DNA from: Chlorobiota bacterium
Lineage (GTDB): Bacteria; Bacteroidota; Ignavibacteria; Ignavibacteriales; Ignavibacteriaceae
Assembly (NCBI GenBank): GCA_008363265.1
Contig: RHKR01000329.1
Coordinates: forward strand, 1-7,763
Reading direction: 5' to 3'
DNA length: 7,763 bases
Shown here: positions 6,891 to 7,763 of the stretch, piece after piece
Numbering within the stretch: the stretch's first letter is position 1
Layout of the letters: each line of letters begins with the position of its first letter
Position numbers and translations under genes: made by a program
The notes under the pieces: generated by a model
Database searches by the model: none
The model's input: only the letters and a program-made list of their open reading frames with translations
Told to the model about the DNA's origin: nothing

Positions 6891-7763
6891 CTATTTCCGC
6901 AGACGTGAGATGTAAAAGAGCGAACCGGCGGCAAGTCCGGCCATCATCGGTTCGATCTGTGCGAGATATCCTGAAGGATCAAATCCGCTCCGGATCACCA
7001 GCCACACACTTCCCGCGACGGGAACAGAGATAACCTGCGCGAGTGTGAATCCATTGCCGAGACGTAACTTGGGGAAATAGGCTCCAAGTATAAGAAAGAT
7101 AAGAGAAGGGACGAAGAGGGAGCCGATATAGTACCAAATATCAACTATCGATCTGAATCCTGCGGCAAGGGCGATCGCGATACCGGTAGAGATCATCATC
7201 CCCGTAAACGTGTAATACTTCAACTTGAATTTTTCCGGGGCAACAACTTCTTTTACAATATCATTTGAAAAAGTCACTCCGCTCAGGAAGATGAAACTAT
7301 TCAACGTGGTGTAAACCGTGGCAAAGAGTGATGCCAGAAACAGACCCCGGATACCGGCGGGCAGGTGTTCGAGAGCCAGAACCGGGAAAGCTGAAACAGG
7401 ATCAACGAGTCCCGGCTGAAGTGCCCGTGAATAAAGACCCGAAGTGTTTGAAAAGAAATCGAACACAAACCAGAGCAGAATTGAGACAAGGATGCCATTA
7501 CGCGCGACAGAAGGACTTTTTGCCGAGTAAACCCTCTGATGGAACCCCGGATCTGCAATTGTCCATGCCGCCACCAAATACCATACAAGCAGATAGAAAA
7601 AACTGCTTCCGCCCGTAAGTGAAAGATGATCAGCGGGCAATTTGCTTTTCAGATATTCATATCCCCCAAACTCACCTGAGAGATAAAATACGGCAGCATG
7701 CAGGAGATCGGCGACATCATCCGCCGCCTCAACGCCGAGCAGAACTTGACCATCCTGCTGGTC
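6891..7763 (-). CDS. Sodium:solute symporter family protein, C-terminal part (5' truncated)
   Basis: An SLC5/SSS-family carrier using the sodium gradient to import a small solute across the inner membrane. The reading frame stays open to the right edge. Seen: helix SSFFYLLVWYLVAAWTIADP leading into FHQRVYSAKSPSVARNG, the loop after which SSS proteins continue with ILVSILLWFVF. Next comes LFLASLFATVYTTLNSFIFL, whose TT-NS residues sit where the family's Na2-site Ser/Thr lie, then LSGVTFSNDI, and further helices including DIWYYIGSLFVPSLIFLILG and a short charged tail RLRK. There is no true start here: the TTG at 7640 is internal, as YLSGEFGGYEYL upstream still fits the family. The codons from about 7698 to 7763 are probably not part of this gene, because the other strand there encodes an ABC ATPase fragment. 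Substrate unknown. Confidence 0.8.
   Translation of the reverse strand, partial: DQQDGQVLLGVEAADDVADLLHAAVFYLSGEFGGYEYLKSKLPADHLSLTGGSSFFYLLVWYLVAAWTIADPGFHQRVYSAKSPSVARNGILVSILLWFVFDFFSNTSGLYSRALQPGLVDPVSAFPVLALEHLPAGIRGLFLASLFATVYTTLNSFIFLSGVTFSNDIVKEVVAPEKFKLKYYTFTGMMISTGIAIALAAGFRSIVDIWYYIGSLFVPSLIFLILGAYFPKLRLGNGFTLAQVISVPVAGSVWLVIRSGFDPSGYLAQIEPMMAGLAAGSLFYISRLRK
7698..7763 (+). CDS. Fragment of ABC transporter ATP-binding protein (LivF/UrtE type), probably foreign to the contig
   Basis: The last 22 plus-strand codons read QEIGDIIRRLNAEQ followed by NLTILLV. This resembles the segment after Walker B and the D-loop in branched-chain amino acid or urea ABC ATPases (consensus '...QEIGDIIRRLN....TILLVEQ'), just before the H-loop region. 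All 22 third positions are G or C and GC is 61%, unlike the neighbouring symporter codons. In-frame sequence upstream hits a TGA within seven codons and shows no Walker motifs, so the fragment is joined to unrelated DNA around 7690-7703. ATG 7698 is not a real start. Best explained as a chimeric read or assembly end from a high-GC organism; a genuine rearrangement is less likely. Confidence 0.6.
   Translation, partial: MQEIGDIIRRLNAEQNLTILLV

Noticed and set aside
7638..7640. TTG as the symporter start codon
   Set aside because: The frame continues upstream with family-like sequence (YLSGEFGGYEYL), so this is an internal codon of a truncated gene.

Overview
The window looks like chromosomal DNA from the Bacteroidota/Ignavibacteriota (FCB) side of the bacterial tree. 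Three leader regions carry the Bacteroidetes-type -7 element TAnnTTTG, Shine-Dalgarno sites are weak, coding density is high, and base composition is moderate. This assignment rests on promoter style and general protein character, not on a marker gene. I see no rRNA, tRNA, CRISPR array or insertion sequence.

Layout. Positions 1-868 (minus) hold most of a GT4-type glycosyltransferase that runs off the left edge. It starts with a TTG inside the end of a FemAB/GNAT-like gene (858-1820, minus), so the two form an envelope or exopolysaccharide-type pair. Upstream is a small single-domain glycogen-binding (CBM48-like) protein (1921-2241, minus) with its own promoter and a clear intrinsic terminator. 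A 366-bp divergent intergenic region (2242-2607) carries three related hairpin repeats, two of them identical over 26 bp, and outward promoters on both sides. On the plus strand follow an APC-family amino acid permease (about 2608-4053) and an uncharacterised lipoprotein (3935-5173), which overlap by 119 nt and end at a strong terminator. Convergent on the minus strand are a Tat-exported lipoprotein with a PQQ/WD-like beta-propeller (5233-6828) and the C-terminal part of a sodium:solute symporter (6891 to the right edge).

How the genes work together. The FemAB-like protein and glycosyltransferase plausibly act together on a surface polymer. The permease and lipoprotein are probably co-transcribed and perhaps translationally coupled. 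The symporter and propeller lipoprotein are close enough (62 nt) to share a transcript, though a possible promoter lies between them. No dedicated multi-gene system stands out.

The most notable points are: (1) the last 66 bases encode, on the plus strand, a fragment of an ABC transporter ATPase (LivF/UrtE type) with G or C at all 22 third codon positions, embedded at the end of the unrelated symporter gene, which strongly suggests a chimeric contig end or recent junction; (2) the hairpin repeat cluster at 2326-2472; (3) signs that the permease 3' end is frameshifted, because another frame ends in an ATGA overlap with the lipoprotein start; (4) the uncharacterised lipoprotein with a conserved-looking YPFGGPDFLF segment.
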